A stretch of 64,000 nucleotides of DNA from Lycorma delicatula (taxonomy: Eukaryota; Arthropoda; Insecta; Hemiptera; Fulgoridae). The notes under the pieces are model-generated. The model was not told the origin of the DNA. It ran no database searches and saw nothing but the letters and a program-made list of their open reading frames with translations. The number at the start of each line of letters is the position of its first letter. Within the stretch, counting starts at the first letter, position 1. Both the position numbers and the translations under genes were made by a program. Location: the NCBI RefSeq assembly GCF_047948215.1, contig NC_134467.1:37800520-37864519 (forward strand). Reading direction: 5' to 3'. This document shows, in pieces, positions 59,601 through 62,518 of the stretch.

Positions 59601-61808
59601 TTATATTAAAATCAGAATTATATTTTACAATTTATAGCTTATTTTGTACATTATAAGTTACATTATACATTATAAGAGTAAATAAATTGTATTTGTAAGA
59701 ATTTTTTCATGAGCTATCTCTCAACATCCTTGTCAAACCACGAACACGATATAAAAAGAGGATATAATTCTGGCAATTTGTTTTCGTTTATTATTCCATA
59801 AAAAGTTATTCTGTTATTTTTATTGCTTTGTCTCTCATTTCTTGTTTCCATAATTTTTCTGATTAAGTAGTACATTTGTATATATTTTTTTCTTGCTGTT
59901 GCTTTTATGCTTTTTTAATTTATTTTACGATAATGAGTAACATATTTTTATACTAATTTTTACATCGTAATACGCTTGCTTTAATAAATAAATAATTATT
60001 ATTAATAACAAAGCATGTTCATTTCAAACAAAAATAGTTTTGCCAGTCTTTCTTCTTATCCTCAAAAGACTTATAGAAAGCTTATTTTTAATATAGCCTT
60101 AAGTTCATTTACCGATTTTTTCATTGTTTCATTGCAAATCTACCTTCATTGCAAATCATTATCCTTTTAATCAGTGGGGAAAAAGCCATTGAGTGCCTTG
60201 TCTGGAGAATATGAAAGCTGTGAATTAAATATGCTATTATTTTTTATTTAAAAATCATGAATTGATAGTGAAGGGTGAGCTACAGTGTTACGGTAGTGGA
60301 AAATTCTAGAATTGTTTAGTATTACTGGTTGTGTCTTTGGATTGTCTCATGTAAACGACCTAAAACCGCTAAATAATACTGTTTATTGATTGTACAACCT
60401 CATGGTTAGAACTCATAATAGATGAAACTATTATAATAAAAAAACTTTTTATAATAATAAAAAGGAAATCTTAATATTCCATCAAACGGCGTGCTTTCTC
60501 AGTCTCACATCTTCCAGAATCTTTCATTAGAAAGATTGGACCTTTATTTCATTATCATAGGTTATGATAATGAACCATATGATGTTTTGTCATCTGCAAT
60601 GACAAATTTGAGTAATTCGGAGTCATCAGCAATAATAATTGTTCTGTGATGTAGCTTTTGTTGAATATTCAACAGTTTTGTAACATATTTTGCTGCTACT
60701 TGTTTTATACTAAAAATATCAGTAAAATAAATTTCACATAAGCCATAACAGATTCCCACCTTTTCAGCAACTTCTCTGAAATTGATTCAACATATATTGA
60801 TCACAATGTCCTTCACATATTAAATACTTTCATCAGTTATTGTGTTAGAATGTCCAACCTTTTTTCTTCCTCATGGCCTTCTTGAAACCATTTGTACCAT
60901 CGATAAATCCTTATCGTCAATTAATATCCTTGCTTAAAAATTATTAAAAACTTTCTCCAATGCTTTCAATCACTTCATTGCAGCCCTGTATTCCATTAAA
61001 AAAAAAAAAAATTGAATTTGCAAAATTCAATTTTGCAAATTCTTTGCAAAGAATTGAAACAAAGGATTGCAAATCCTTTGTTTCAACATTTTGAAACAAA
61101 ATTAAGTGCCACTTGTAATAAAGAATGTTCTACTTACACGGCTGTCAAAAACTGAAGTACTCGTTTAATATGGCTGAAAGTAAACAAGATAAATGAAAGG
61201 AAAGAAAAATTAATATACTATAGGATGTCAAAAAAAAGAATAATGTACTATAATTTCTAAAAGAAAGAATACAGAATGATAAAGAAGTAAGGTACTCAGA
61301 ATAATGGAGAATGTTTTATTAATATATTCTTAGGACCTCTGTTGCAAGAATTTGGTAGTTCATCCAAAGGTTTCTAGATTAAAATCCTGGTCAGGCTTGG
61401 CATAATATAGGGAATTTAGAACAATAAAATCTTTGATTCCAACACATCAGTCTGCATTTCATACCACTTCTACGTACATTAAAAAAAAAACCATTACTAA
61501 AATAAATAATTTGTTTCACAACCATATTGAAATCAATTGTGTAACAATCTTAAAGATTTTTTTTTTAATGTGATAAAATTTAATAATTTGACTTACTTGG
61601 ATGAAATTTTTTTGAAATGATTCAACTGTTCTTCTTCCCGAGTTAATTTCGAAAGATATTCTAAAAATTCATCTACTTCTTGAACAGTTAATGAGCTTTT
61701 TTTTAATGGAATACAAGTTGTACTTTTTTCGAAGTATACACGTACAGTTTCGGCGACATCACCTTTTTCAAGATCTTCCAACATTTCATCTTGATCTTCA
61801 ACAAACAA
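17580..61808 (-). CDS. LIG3: DNA ligase III gene, 17 exons visible, 5' end outside window
   Basis: This is an ATP-dependent DNA ligase that seals nicks in base-excision and single-strand-break repair and in mitochondria, normally through its BRCT partner XRCC1 in the nucleus. Exons on the minus strand: 61808-61597, 58533-58456, 55329-55161, 53533-53378, 53167-53036, 51052-50973, 47502-47415, 42325-42248, 40491-40368, 37158-37046, 35447-35343, 32207-32061, 29554-29303, 27652-27524, 24144-24053, 22977-22908, 17675-17580. All joins keep frame and every intron is GT..AG. The 2121 coding bases give 706 residues and a stop. In window numbering: DNA-binding domain about 1-150, adenylation lysine K176 in EIKYDGER, FSRSLK (motif III), LDSEIL (IIIa), GLEGLVLKD (IV), HWLKVKKDYL (V), OB fold to about 494, lysine/serine-rich linker 495-621, BRCT 622-706. 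All nucleotidyl-transfer motifs are intact. The zinc finger and start are beyond 64000. Confidence 0.95.
17676..18373 (-). other. LIG3 intron 16, distal part
   Basis: This is AT-rich intron with no exon, transposon end or repeat that I can name. The rest of this 5.2-kb intron holds the elements listed separately up to 22907. Confidence 0.5.
18374..18549. mobile_element. MITE-like element with imperfect terminal inverted repeats
   Basis: The two ends are inverted copies. Both contain ATCTCCATCATCA in inverted orientation, with flanking TTTCSGAG. The interior (ATTAAAT..) also pairs. It is 176 bases with no coding capacity. No clear target duplication was found, so it could instead be a decayed hairpin repeat. 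Confidence 0.55.
18674..18901 (+). other. Unrecognised short open frame in LIG3 intron
   Basis: A 75-codon frame is rich in K, S and N, with no domain I recognise and no splice sites that would join it to a neighbour. Its composition matches random AT-rich DNA. It is listed only because nothing else occupies this stretch. Confidence 0.1.
19276..20500 (+). pseudogene. LINE reverse-transcriptase fragment (RTE-like)
   Basis: Plus-strand frames give KFTGELSETFEIKTGLHQGN (RT motif B region), FNCALEMVTREW, then DVLTLVANDIDEVKSQILEF, where the FADD catalytic box should be but is lost. 20030-20230 resembles the C-terminal RVRTISNTVQKKRLGFFRHF block. The copy ends in ATAATAATAATA near 20500, a tail typical of RTE-clade elements. 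It is truncated at its 5' end and broken by stops. Confidence 0.75.
20777..22114 (-). mobile_element. Mariner-type element with DUF4817-like transposase, one internal stop
   Basis: The inverted terminal repeats begin with CAGAG/CAAGG and then share GTGATTTTTTAGTCCTGTTA exactly. TA flanks both ends (20775-20776, 22115-22116). The transposase reads in one frame from 21976 to 20906, about 357 codons, interrupted only by a TAA at 21536-21538. The N-terminal part (FTIERVFILEQYF) resembles the DUF4817 helix-turn-helix. GRPTRLTDNVLENV follows, then FFSDEAWNHLDGYVNSQNCR (first D), FQQDGATSHTS (second D) and WPPRSPDLTTPDYFLWG (third D). It is the youngest-looking DNA transposon in the window and is inserted in LIG3 intron 16. 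Confidence 0.93.
22265..22440 (-). mobile_element. tRNA-derived SINE, family 2
   Basis: On the minus strand the sequence starts near GCCAGCCTCCATGACACGAA, continues with TGGTAGCTTCTCAG (A-box-like), and has CTTTGAATCCCGGTCAGGC (B box plus acceptor-stem-like end). AAAATTCCATTTCCATATCC follows. This is the layout of a tRNA-headed SINE. A remnant of the same family is at 61345-61425. No protein is encoded. Confidence 0.7.
22908..22977 (-). CDS. LIG3: LIG3 exon 16 (BRCT core)
   Basis: The exon encodes FGGKLLKSYESDQATHVI, the G-G and T-H-V-I landmarks of a BRCT domain. The acceptor is AGTATTATAG and the donor AAG|GTAATT. It joins exon 15 by a phase 2 codon (GC+T). Confidence 0.92.
23549..23834 (-). 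pseudogene. Truncated mariner (GGTCTGTTCAG family)
   Basis: The left end GGTCTGTTCAGAAAATAACC is the terminal repeat also seen at 27803 and 49069. The sequence parallels the first 290 bases of the 27803-29062 copy and then stops, so only one end of the transposon survives. Confidence 0.8.
23932..23980. repeat. (CA)n(CT)n microsatellite
   Basis: A CA run is followed by a CT-rich run, in LIG3 intron 15. Confidence 0.9.
24053..24144 (-). CDS. LIG3: LIG3 exon 15 (start of BRCT)
   Basis: The exon encodes PLPDVFNDVKLFIPTEENIK through LEQYFIA. F-x-x-V-K-L-F-I-P is the first strand of the BRCT. The donor is GC|GTATCC, chosen because it joins in frame to FGGK and restores the YFxAF pattern of the family. 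Reading through the donor meets TAA at 24037-24039, so intron retention would give an isoform lacking most of the BRCT. Confidence 0.88.
25215..27048 (+). pseudogene. Mariner remnant split by a second mariner
   Basis: 25220-25610 on the plus strand carries QQFKKWVEAIESVPKKA, SAGNVMAIVFRDSHSG and a decayed HDNxPxHxS region. After the 1.28-kb insertion at 25614-26889, the end of this copy reappears. 27010-27048 holds a terminal repeat of the kind GTCAAGCCAAGGACTTTCC followed by the CG|TA boundary. The left terminal repeat was not located. Confidence 0.7.
25614..26889 (-). mobile_element. Mariner-type element nested in another mariner
   Basis: The inverted terminal repeats of about 38 bases share GTGGTTTTGAAAAGACT and start CAGGGTCTGG / CAGGATCTGA. 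TA flanks both sides (25612-25613 and 26890-26891). The minus-strand transposase is degenerate. 26559-26230 retains HPYKVIVIQELGQNDFIRQH, the DEA.F first-catalytic block as IDEAYF, and VNKQNFQYDS. Confidence 0.85.
27524..27652 (-). CDS. LIG3: LIG3 exon 14 (linker)
   Basis: The exon encodes DNDLDVPPRDIEYGRKRYDK and a lysine-rich tail (MKKLKLLKK). It belongs to the poorly conserved linker between the OB fold and BRCT. The acceptor is TTAATGTAG and the donor AAG|GTTAGT, both in phase 0. It is assigned by frame and splice fit rather than by family similarity. Confidence 0.82.
27803..29062 (-). mobile_element. Full-length degenerate mariner (GGTCTGTTCAG family)
   Basis: The terminal repeats GGTCTATTCAGAAAATAACC (left) and GGTTATTTTCTGAACAGACC (right) mark a 1.26-kb element. 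TA follows the right end at 29063. The interior is a heavily mutated minus-strand mariner transposase. The same family occurs at 23549-23834 and 47830-49069, all three inside LIG3. Confidence 0.88.
29303..29554 (-). CDS. LIG3: LIG3 exon 13 (basic linker)
   Basis: The exon encodes 84 residues of Ser/Lys-rich linker after the OB fold. It includes VLFEKSKDNQDFVLL and the basic clusters SPKKRK and PMKKKRVEL, which could serve as nuclear localisation signals. KKQLTLFDVTVK is discussed among the findings. The acceptor is TTTTCTTAG and the donor GAT|GTACGC, weaker than the others. The frame then runs into an (ATT)n tract, which supports ending the exon here. Confidence 0.87.
30060..30360. repeat. 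Probable interspersed repeat
   Basis: This block has higher GC than the surrounding intron and phrases such as CTTCAGAACTACTGGATTG and TTGACCAAACTTGGTCAGA, which look like a dispersed repeat. No second copy is in the window and I cannot name a family. Confidence 0.35.
31010..31595 (+). pseudogene. Mariner-type transposase remnant (DUF4817-like)
   Basis: 31220-31590 encodes SRWSVQTVLKNANSIHKKFQ, LVQEFTEDDFDRRVEFSE, FTDKASFTLHEAVNRHNRR. This corresponds to the helix-turn-helix end and first catalytic block (usually F-S-D-E-A) of DUF4817-type transposases. The sequence before it has in-frame stops, and the second and third catalytic blocks are missing. Confidence 0.72.
31610..31860 (-). pseudogene. 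Jockey-like reverse transcriptase fragment
   Basis: The minus strand encodes FFNIRSGVPQGSVLSHALYL and FTVDLPTL, the RT motif B region of Jockey-type LINEs. Both ends are truncated and it abuts the mariner remnant. Confidence 0.72.
32061..32207 (-). CDS. LIG3: LIG3 exon 12 (OB-fold end)
   Basis: The exon encodes PVWEITGAEFTKHDVHTAAG, then ISVRFPRVTRIRSDKNWETA. The W-E-I-x-G-A-E-F and R-F-P-R-x-T-R-I-R blocks are diagnostic of the OB fold in ligase III (motif VI region). The acceptor is ATTAATAATAG and the donor AAA|GTATAT, phase 0. Confidence 0.95.
32480..33270 (-). pseudogene. Mariner-type transposase remnant
   Basis: The minus strand has IFQDDGAPPYQTKVLQTGM (second catalytic block), then LHQRIIAVCDSCKHAFQSVE, the usual C-terminal helix region. 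Further upstream (33070-32880) there is a decayed first block. The third catalytic D block is not recognisable. Confidence 0.65.
33718..34190 (-). pseudogene. LINE 3' fragment
   Basis: The minus strand contains NGSEVWAMKKRE (the GSETW block that follows RT in RTE-like LINEs), then AGGTGATAATGGAGAAGACT and related K/E-rich sequence. It is clearly related to the plus-strand fragment at 49885-50320: both carry TTGGAAGGGTCAGTAGAAGG. Frames are broken. Confidence 0.68.
34200..35342 (-). other. LIG3 intron 11, proximal part
   Basis: This is AT-rich intron with no recognisable exon or mobile element. Confidence 0.5.
35343..35447 (-). CDS. LIG3: LIG3 exon 11
   Basis: The exon encodes TELDMVKISKDQTKVPDWLL and ends in IPDFVARNPK. 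This is the segment between OB-fold strands that is strongly conserved in ligase III. The acceptor is TTATTTTCAG and the donor AAG|GTAATT, phase 0. Confidence 0.95.
35448..37045 (-). other. LIG3 intron 10
   Basis: This is an AT-rich intron of 1.6 kb. AACTGTAGTCAGTAG occurs twice (near 35488 and 35549) in a small local repeat. No transposon is recognised, which makes it one of the few clean introns of the gene. Confidence 0.5.
37046..37158 (-). CDS. LIG3: LIG3 exon 10 (OB fold)
   Basis: The exon encodes GMMSVFLMGCYDHHRKKWCT, VTKVHTGHDDKTLERLQ. The F-L-M-G-C-Y-D and C-T-V-T-K blocks match ligase III OB-fold strands. The acceptor is TTATTTTAG, joined in phase 1 (G+GT) to exon 9. The donor is CAG|GTATAT. 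Confidence 0.96.
37530..38600 (-). pseudogene. LINE reverse-transcriptase fragment
   Basis: On the minus strand a decayed RT can be followed. The IDYxKAFDNV region near 38560 is reduced to fragments. SRILYADEMILLQDSIDSLQ at 38280-38190 gives the YADD box as YADE. KTEVIAFKVKYPVK and QVSQFYYLECDISSENDLDV follow, then ETWANRKK. 37802-37542 holds the 3' end (KECRFNW..HDRRT, GLPKKRWVLEQ). Stops and shifts throughout show it is dead. It sits in LIG3 intron 9. Confidence 0.8.
39182..39440 (+). mobile_element. tRNA-derived SINE (family 1)
   Basis: The sequence begins ACCCGCCAGGTTAGTCTAGT; TTAGTCTAGTGG fits a tRNA A box and GGTCTGAGTCC at 39256-39266 fits a B box. AAATCAGCTGATTTT lies between them. 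The body matches the copies at 49526-49808 and 55543-55831 up to about 39390 and then diverges, so the 3' boundary is uncertain. Confidence 0.75.
39555..40045 (-). repeat. Interspersed repeat X, short copy
   Basis: Two blocks (39555-39640 and about 39815-39960) match in inverted order the blocks 59640-59715 and 58700-58860, including the sequence that can be read as LFPVHKELTEQL in one copy. The family is unknown. Confidence 0.5.
40368..40491 (-). CDS. LIG3: LIG3 exon 9 (motif V)
   Basis: The exon encodes SPYEPGKRHWLKVKKDYLFD, GAMADSADLVVIGAWYGTG. The K-x-K of motif V contacts the ATP phosphates, and ADLVVIGAxYGxG is the hinge into the OB fold. The acceptor is TTTTCTCTAG and the donor AAAG|GTACTT, ending in phase 1. 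Confidence 0.97.
40492..41314 (-). other. LIG3 intron 8, first part
   Basis: This is AT-rich and nothing is recognised. Confidence 0.45.
41315..41432 (+). pseudogene. Short mariner transposase remnant
   Basis: The plus strand encodes HHECTGRLSVVTDELTEKIK followed by ENPTKLVCTTI, aligning with the GRPSVVTDELxEKVxExIREN segment that precedes the catalytic domain in one mariner group. Only about 40 residues survive. Confidence 0.55.
41590..41770 (-). repeat. Interspersed repeat Y
   Basis: The inverse complement matches 58867-59005: both contain GGTTACTTGACTAA-like and AGTAACCATATAGC-like blocks and a CTTCGC/GCGAAG-type GC-rich end. A CACACA run follows at 41778. Confidence 0.6.
42248..42325 (-). 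CDS. LIG3: LIG3 exon 8 (motif IV)
   Basis: The exon encodes a helix (EPKELEQMMTKVFRLG) leading to LEGLVLKDVL. The E of GLEGLVLKD is the metal-binding glutamate of motif IV. The acceptor is TTCTGTAACAG and the donor TTG|GTAAAT, phase 0. Confidence 0.96.
42950..43775 (-). pseudogene. Mariner-type element, degenerate
   Basis: 43725-43501 on the minus strand encodes an N-terminal helix-turn-helix (IEFLTAENVNPMNIFHHLKA, VYGSKTVDRSTVNRWVLKF). The remainder to about 42950 holds an eroded catalytic domain with stops. Terminal repeats could not be fixed, so the ends are approximate. Confidence 0.7.
43776..44096 (+). pseudogene. 3' end of RTE-like LINE
   Basis: The plus strand encodes WVDKVTNEEVLRQIDEERSI through GQVEVKNCIGRPRLEYVKQI and ends SNQSND, stop, then CATAAAAAAAA. 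It is almost identical over its first 70 residues to the minus-strand copy that ends at 62519, and it retains the 3' end which that copy lacks. It is severely 5' truncated, as expected for LINE insertions. Confidence 0.85.
44100..45770 (-). other. LIG3 intron 7, middle part
   Basis: No exon, transposon end or repeat is recognised in this AT-rich stretch, apart from a poly-A run near 44880. Confidence 0.45.
45775..46960 (-). pseudogene. Degenerate mariner-type element
   Basis: On the minus strand near 46080-45900 the sequence LRFDDVDKLKLDI..WFKSLVEF can be followed, a C-terminal landmark of several mariner groups. 46290-46105 holds a decayed FFLHNNN block where HxDNA stands in active copies. 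The N-terminal part lies in 46534-46280. The frame is broken and ends are approximate. Confidence 0.62.
47415..47502 (-). CDS. LIG3: LIG3 exon 7
   Basis: The exon encodes PLKERKRILRDNMTEIPNHI, VFSEMEEIS. It matches the ligase III segment with RxxxLxDNMxEIPNRIxFSE between motifs IIIa and IV. The acceptor is AATGTTTCAG and the donor AGT|GTATGT. It begins with one base completing the codon from exon 6. Confidence 0.95.
47830..49069 (+). mobile_element. Full-length degenerate mariner (GGTCTGTTCAG family)
   Basis: The right end TTTCTGAACAGACCTCA is followed by TA at 49070, and the left end TGAGACCTGTT is preceded by TA. On the plus strand the N-terminal KLGKTYTKTFELLQQAYEDD is clear; the rest (AAKFVPHLM.. 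region, TGDESWVYDYD-like, YSPDLVPSNFF near 48785) is broken by stops and shifts. Confidence 0.87.
49510..49824 (-). mobile_element. tRNA-derived SINE (family 1) with 16-base target duplication
   Basis: The 283-base insert 49526-49808 is flanked by TCATTATCGATAATCT at 49510-49525 and 49809-49824. On the minus strand it starts ACCCACCGGGTTGGTCTAGT (A box TTGGTCTAGTGG), then AAATCAGCTGATTTG and a B-box-like GCGTTCAAGTCCTAG. It ends CTAAACAGGAAAAAGAAAG before the duplication. It lies in LIG3 intron 6. Confidence 0.93.
49885..50320 (+). pseudogene. LINE 3' fragment
   Basis: The plus strand carries YGNEAWTIRKKK-like sequence after GTATGGAATGTCTTGTATGG, then lysine-rich broken frames and TTGGAAGGGTCAGTAGAAGG. 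It is related to the minus-strand fragment at 33718-34190. A GA-rich run at 49965-49986 interrupts it. Confidence 0.66.
50612..50727 (+). mobile_element. 88-base GC-rich retroposed segment with target duplication
   Basis: TTAGTAGCAGAACA occurs at 50612-50625 and 50714-50727, enclosing 88 bases that are far richer in GC than the intron. The insert aligns with the minus-strand start of the 5717-6082 element. It is too short to encode a protein. Confidence 0.7.
50973..51052 (-). CDS. LIG3: LIG3 exon 6
   Basis: The exon encodes KSEFKDASVCLFVFDCLYYN followed by NESLLH. The V-C-L-F-V-F-D-C-x-Y block is typical of ligase III. The acceptor is CTTTTTTCTAG-like (TTTTCTAG) and the donor CAA|GTAAGT, ending in phase 2. 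Confidence 0.94.
51938..52930 (+). mobile_element. Mariner element with TA target duplication, degenerate
   Basis: The ends are CCAGGTGTGTAAATATGA and the inverted CCAGAGGTGTAAATATGAG, with TA on each side (51936-51937, 52931-52932). On the plus strand the transposase can be followed in shifting frames: WVPHELNERQQENRKI, KWIYFENPKRK, a decayed HDNxTxH block, and YASMGHALAE*RFTSYENV near the end. At 993 bases it is shorter than usual, with the N-terminal region reduced. Confidence 0.88.
53036..53167 (-). CDS. LIG3: LIG3 exon 5 (motif IIIa)
   Basis: The exon encodes VNHFKDFIPKAFPHGKDLIL followed by DSEILMVDLNTGKPLPFGTL and GIHK. D-S-E-I-L is motif IIIa, and the K-P-L-P-F-G-T-L-G-x-H-K block is characteristic of ligase III. 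The acceptor is TTATTACAG and the donor AAG|GTATGT, phase 0. Confidence 0.97.
53378..53533 (-). CDS. LIG3: LIG3 exon 4 (adenylation motif)
   Basis: The exon encodes AEACKSVEQAMKKCPNGFYS, EIKYDGERVQVHKQG, YFSRSLKPVLPHK. The lysine of K-Y-D-G-E-R is the residue that becomes covalently adenylated (motif I), and Y-F-S-R-S is motif III. The sequence is distinct from ligases I and IV and fixes the gene as LIG3. The acceptor is GTTTTCTTACAG and the donor AAG|GTAAAA, both phase 0. Confidence 0.98.
53800..54760 (-). pseudogene. Degenerate mariner transposase
   Basis: On the minus strand, pieces of mariner transposase can be read across frames: a VAKF.P block near 54560, NPDFLSKVIADDE near 54460-54430 (where active copies have VITGDE), and VAVFGENxHDGCSSF.. 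near 54110-54060 in place of the FL..STVVxxPPYSPD region. Stops are frequent and ends approximate. Confidence 0.58.
54970..55170 (-). repeat. Intron/exon-end segment duplicated at 57203-57404
   Basis: This segment spans the end of LIG3 exon 3 (about 10 bases), its donor and the start of intron 3. It is repeated in direct orientation 2.2 kb away with roughly one mismatch per 15-20 bases. Confidence 0.88.
55161..55329 (-). CDS. LIG3: LIG3 exon 3 (end of DNA-binding domain)
   Basis: The exon encodes (I)LEAVHPDAYAAFQASRDITS, VINRIMNSSSTPGTSS.., then ISLLTPVLPML. This corresponds to the end of the DNA-binding domain and the entry to the catalytic core (V-x-P-M-L-A). The acceptor is TTATTAACAG and the donor CTT|GTCAGT. 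It joins exon 2 in phase 2 (AT+A) and ends in phase 0. Confidence 0.94.
55529..55845 (-). mobile_element. tRNA-derived SINE (family 1) with 14-base target duplication
   Basis: The insert 55543-55831 is flanked by AATCATAATATACT at 55529-55542 and 55832-55845. On the minus strand it starts ACCCACCAGATTGGTCTAGT and has the same A box, AAATCAACTGATTTG core, B-box region and CTAAACAGGAAAAAGAAAG end as the copy at 49526-49808. The duplication includes the first bases of the neighbouring mariner terminal repeat. Confidence 0.93.
55844..57025 (-). mobile_element. Mariner-type element, degenerate
   Basis: Left end CTGGATGTTCCAAAAGTTCC and right end (inverted) CAGGTGTCCTAAAGGTTCC, each bordered by TA (55842-55843, 57026-57027). 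The minus-strand interior is a decayed transposase of about 1.2 kb without long open frame. Confidence 0.78.
57203..57404 (-). repeat. Second copy of the LIG3 exon 3 end and intron 3 start
   Basis: This is a direct repeat of 54970-55170 lying in intron 2. It carries an apparently intact splice donor (GTCAGT on the minus strand at 57389-57394) preceded by about ten exon-derived bases, but not the remainder of the exon. Confidence 0.88.
57430..58114 (-). other. LIG3 intron 2, no feature recognised
   Basis: This is AT-rich with scattered homopolymer runs. No exon or mobile element is recognised. Confidence 0.45.
58115..58337. repeat. Two-copy tandem repeat, 111-base unit
   Basis: AATTGTCTAT starts both units (58115 and 58226). 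Units differ at a few positions only, so the duplication is recent. Confidence 0.92.
58456..58533 (-). CDS. LIG3: LIG3 exon 2 (DNA-binding domain)
   Basis: The exon encodes CTSNDLKMIVRLVKHDLRIN followed by AGAKH. It matches the ligase III block with C-T-x-N-D-L-K and N-x-G-A-K-H. The acceptor is TTTTTTTTAG and the donor AT|GTAAGT. Direct joining to exon 1 gives ISSKCTSNDLK, the pattern expected for the family. Confidence 0.95.
58640..59720 (-). repeat. Interspersed repeat X, long copy interrupted by repeat Y
   Basis: 58640-58865 and about 59560-59720 match, inverted, the two blocks of the repeat at 39555-40045. Between them, 58867-59005 matches the inverse complement of 41625-41760 (repeat Y) and begins with the GC-rich CTGGCTCCCAGTCGCAGC. 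This suggests Y inserted into X. No protein domain is recognised. Confidence 0.5.
59721..60484 (-). other. LIG3 intron 1, no feature recognised
   Basis: This is AT-rich with no exon or transposon end that I can support. Confidence 0.45.
60485..61000 (-). pseudogene. Mariner transposase N-terminal remnant
   Basis: 60759-60562 on the minus strand encodes a segment with IKQVAAKYVTKLLNIQQK and ELLKFVIADDKT, corresponding to the helix-turn-helix end and the first catalytic block (VITGDE in active copies). The preceding sequence to 61000 is more eroded. The C-terminal half is absent. Confidence 0.65.
61014..61097. repeat. Chain of overlapping inverted repeats
   Basis: Four perfect inverted repeats follow one another with shared arms. 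GAATTTGCAAAATT pairs across one base. AATTCTTTG/CAAAGAATT has no loop. TTGAAACAAAGGATT pairs across GCA. GTTTCAA/TTGAAAC has a CATT loop. It lies about 40 bases past the donor of the candidate microexon at 61138-61173. Confidence 0.92.
61138..61173 (-). CDS. LIG3: Candidate 36-base LIG3 microexon (alternative)
   Basis: On the minus strand this block has a strong pyrimidine tract and acceptor (TTGTTTACTTTCAG) and a strong donor (CGT|GTAAGT). It is 36 bases, preserves frame between exons 1 and 2, contains no stop, and would add about 12 residues (HIKRVLQFLTA plus boundary changes). Skipping it gives the conserved ISSKCTSNDLK, so inclusion would be an alternative form. A chance pair of splice sites cannot be excluded. 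Confidence 0.4.
61345..61425 (+). mobile_element. tRNA-derived SINE family 2, remnant
   Basis: The plus strand has TGGTAGTTCATCC, then TAGATTAAAATCCTGGTCAGG, matching the head of the SINE at 22265-22440. Only the tRNA-like part survives. Confidence 0.5.
61597..61808 (-). CDS. LIG3: LIG3 exon 1 of the window (DNA-binding domain)
   Basis: The exon encodes an acidic stretch, then GDVAETVRVYFEK and LTVQEVDEFLEYLSKLTREE. The family's G-D-(M/V)-A-E-T-V-R and L-L-T-x-Q-E-V-D-E-F-L-x-x-L-S-K-L-T blocks are plain. The acceptor TTATCTTTGCTTAAAG ends at 61809 and the donor is CAA|GTAAGT, in phase 2. No in-frame ATG start is required; the gene continues upstream outside the window. Confidence 0.95.
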
Positions 61809-62465
61809 CTTTAAGCAAAGATAAAAATATATTATTTAATATACTCGTAGTTTATATCATTATGAAAAATGAATATTTAAAAGTACTATTAAAAACAAAA
61901 AAATAAATAATGAGGTCAAAGTAATGAATTATATATATCAATAAAATTTGAAGTATATTTAATCGATACAAGATTGTGTAACGTTACATTCTGATAGGGA
62001 GGGAGTCTATCAACGAAACACAATAAACCAGGCAAATGCAGTTACAATTTTTTTTATTTCAGCCCTTAATTACTACGTAAGAAATTTTTAAATGTACTAA
62101 AAATATTCTTTCCATAAATTCAATATTATTGTTTGACACTACTTGGTGATTCCAGTTATATTTCCAGCATTTAATTGTCGATGTAATAGAGTGAACATCA
62201 AAAGTAAATTTTTCAATGAACTTTCTATAGTTAAAAATCAACACACCTATATACACATATCTAAAAATCTTTAAAAGTTAATGTTTACTATATAAATGCA
62301 AACCTTTTACATGTTAATGTATTTAGCCTTGTTTAAATGTTAATAATAAAAAATTTTTATTGTATAAAACGAATGTTATTAATTTATTTTTAAAATTTAA
62401 TGCGACTGAAAAATTAATAAATCAGAAGTTTTGAAGAACGATACATGCTTGTGCATCTGATGAGG
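61809..62465 (-). other. LIG3 intron upstream of first visible exon
   Basis: I searched this stretch for the preceding LIG3 exon and found none. It is AT-rich with no recognised element up to the LINE boundary near 62519. Confidence 0.5.
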
Positions 62466-62518
62466 TTAATGATTTAAATTAATTAAAAAGATGAAGTGAA
62501 GCAACAAAACAATTTTTC

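Noticed and set aside
61809..62465. N-terminal zinc-finger exon of LIG3
   Set aside because: No cysteine/histidine pattern or splice-bounded open frame was found; it must lie beyond the window.
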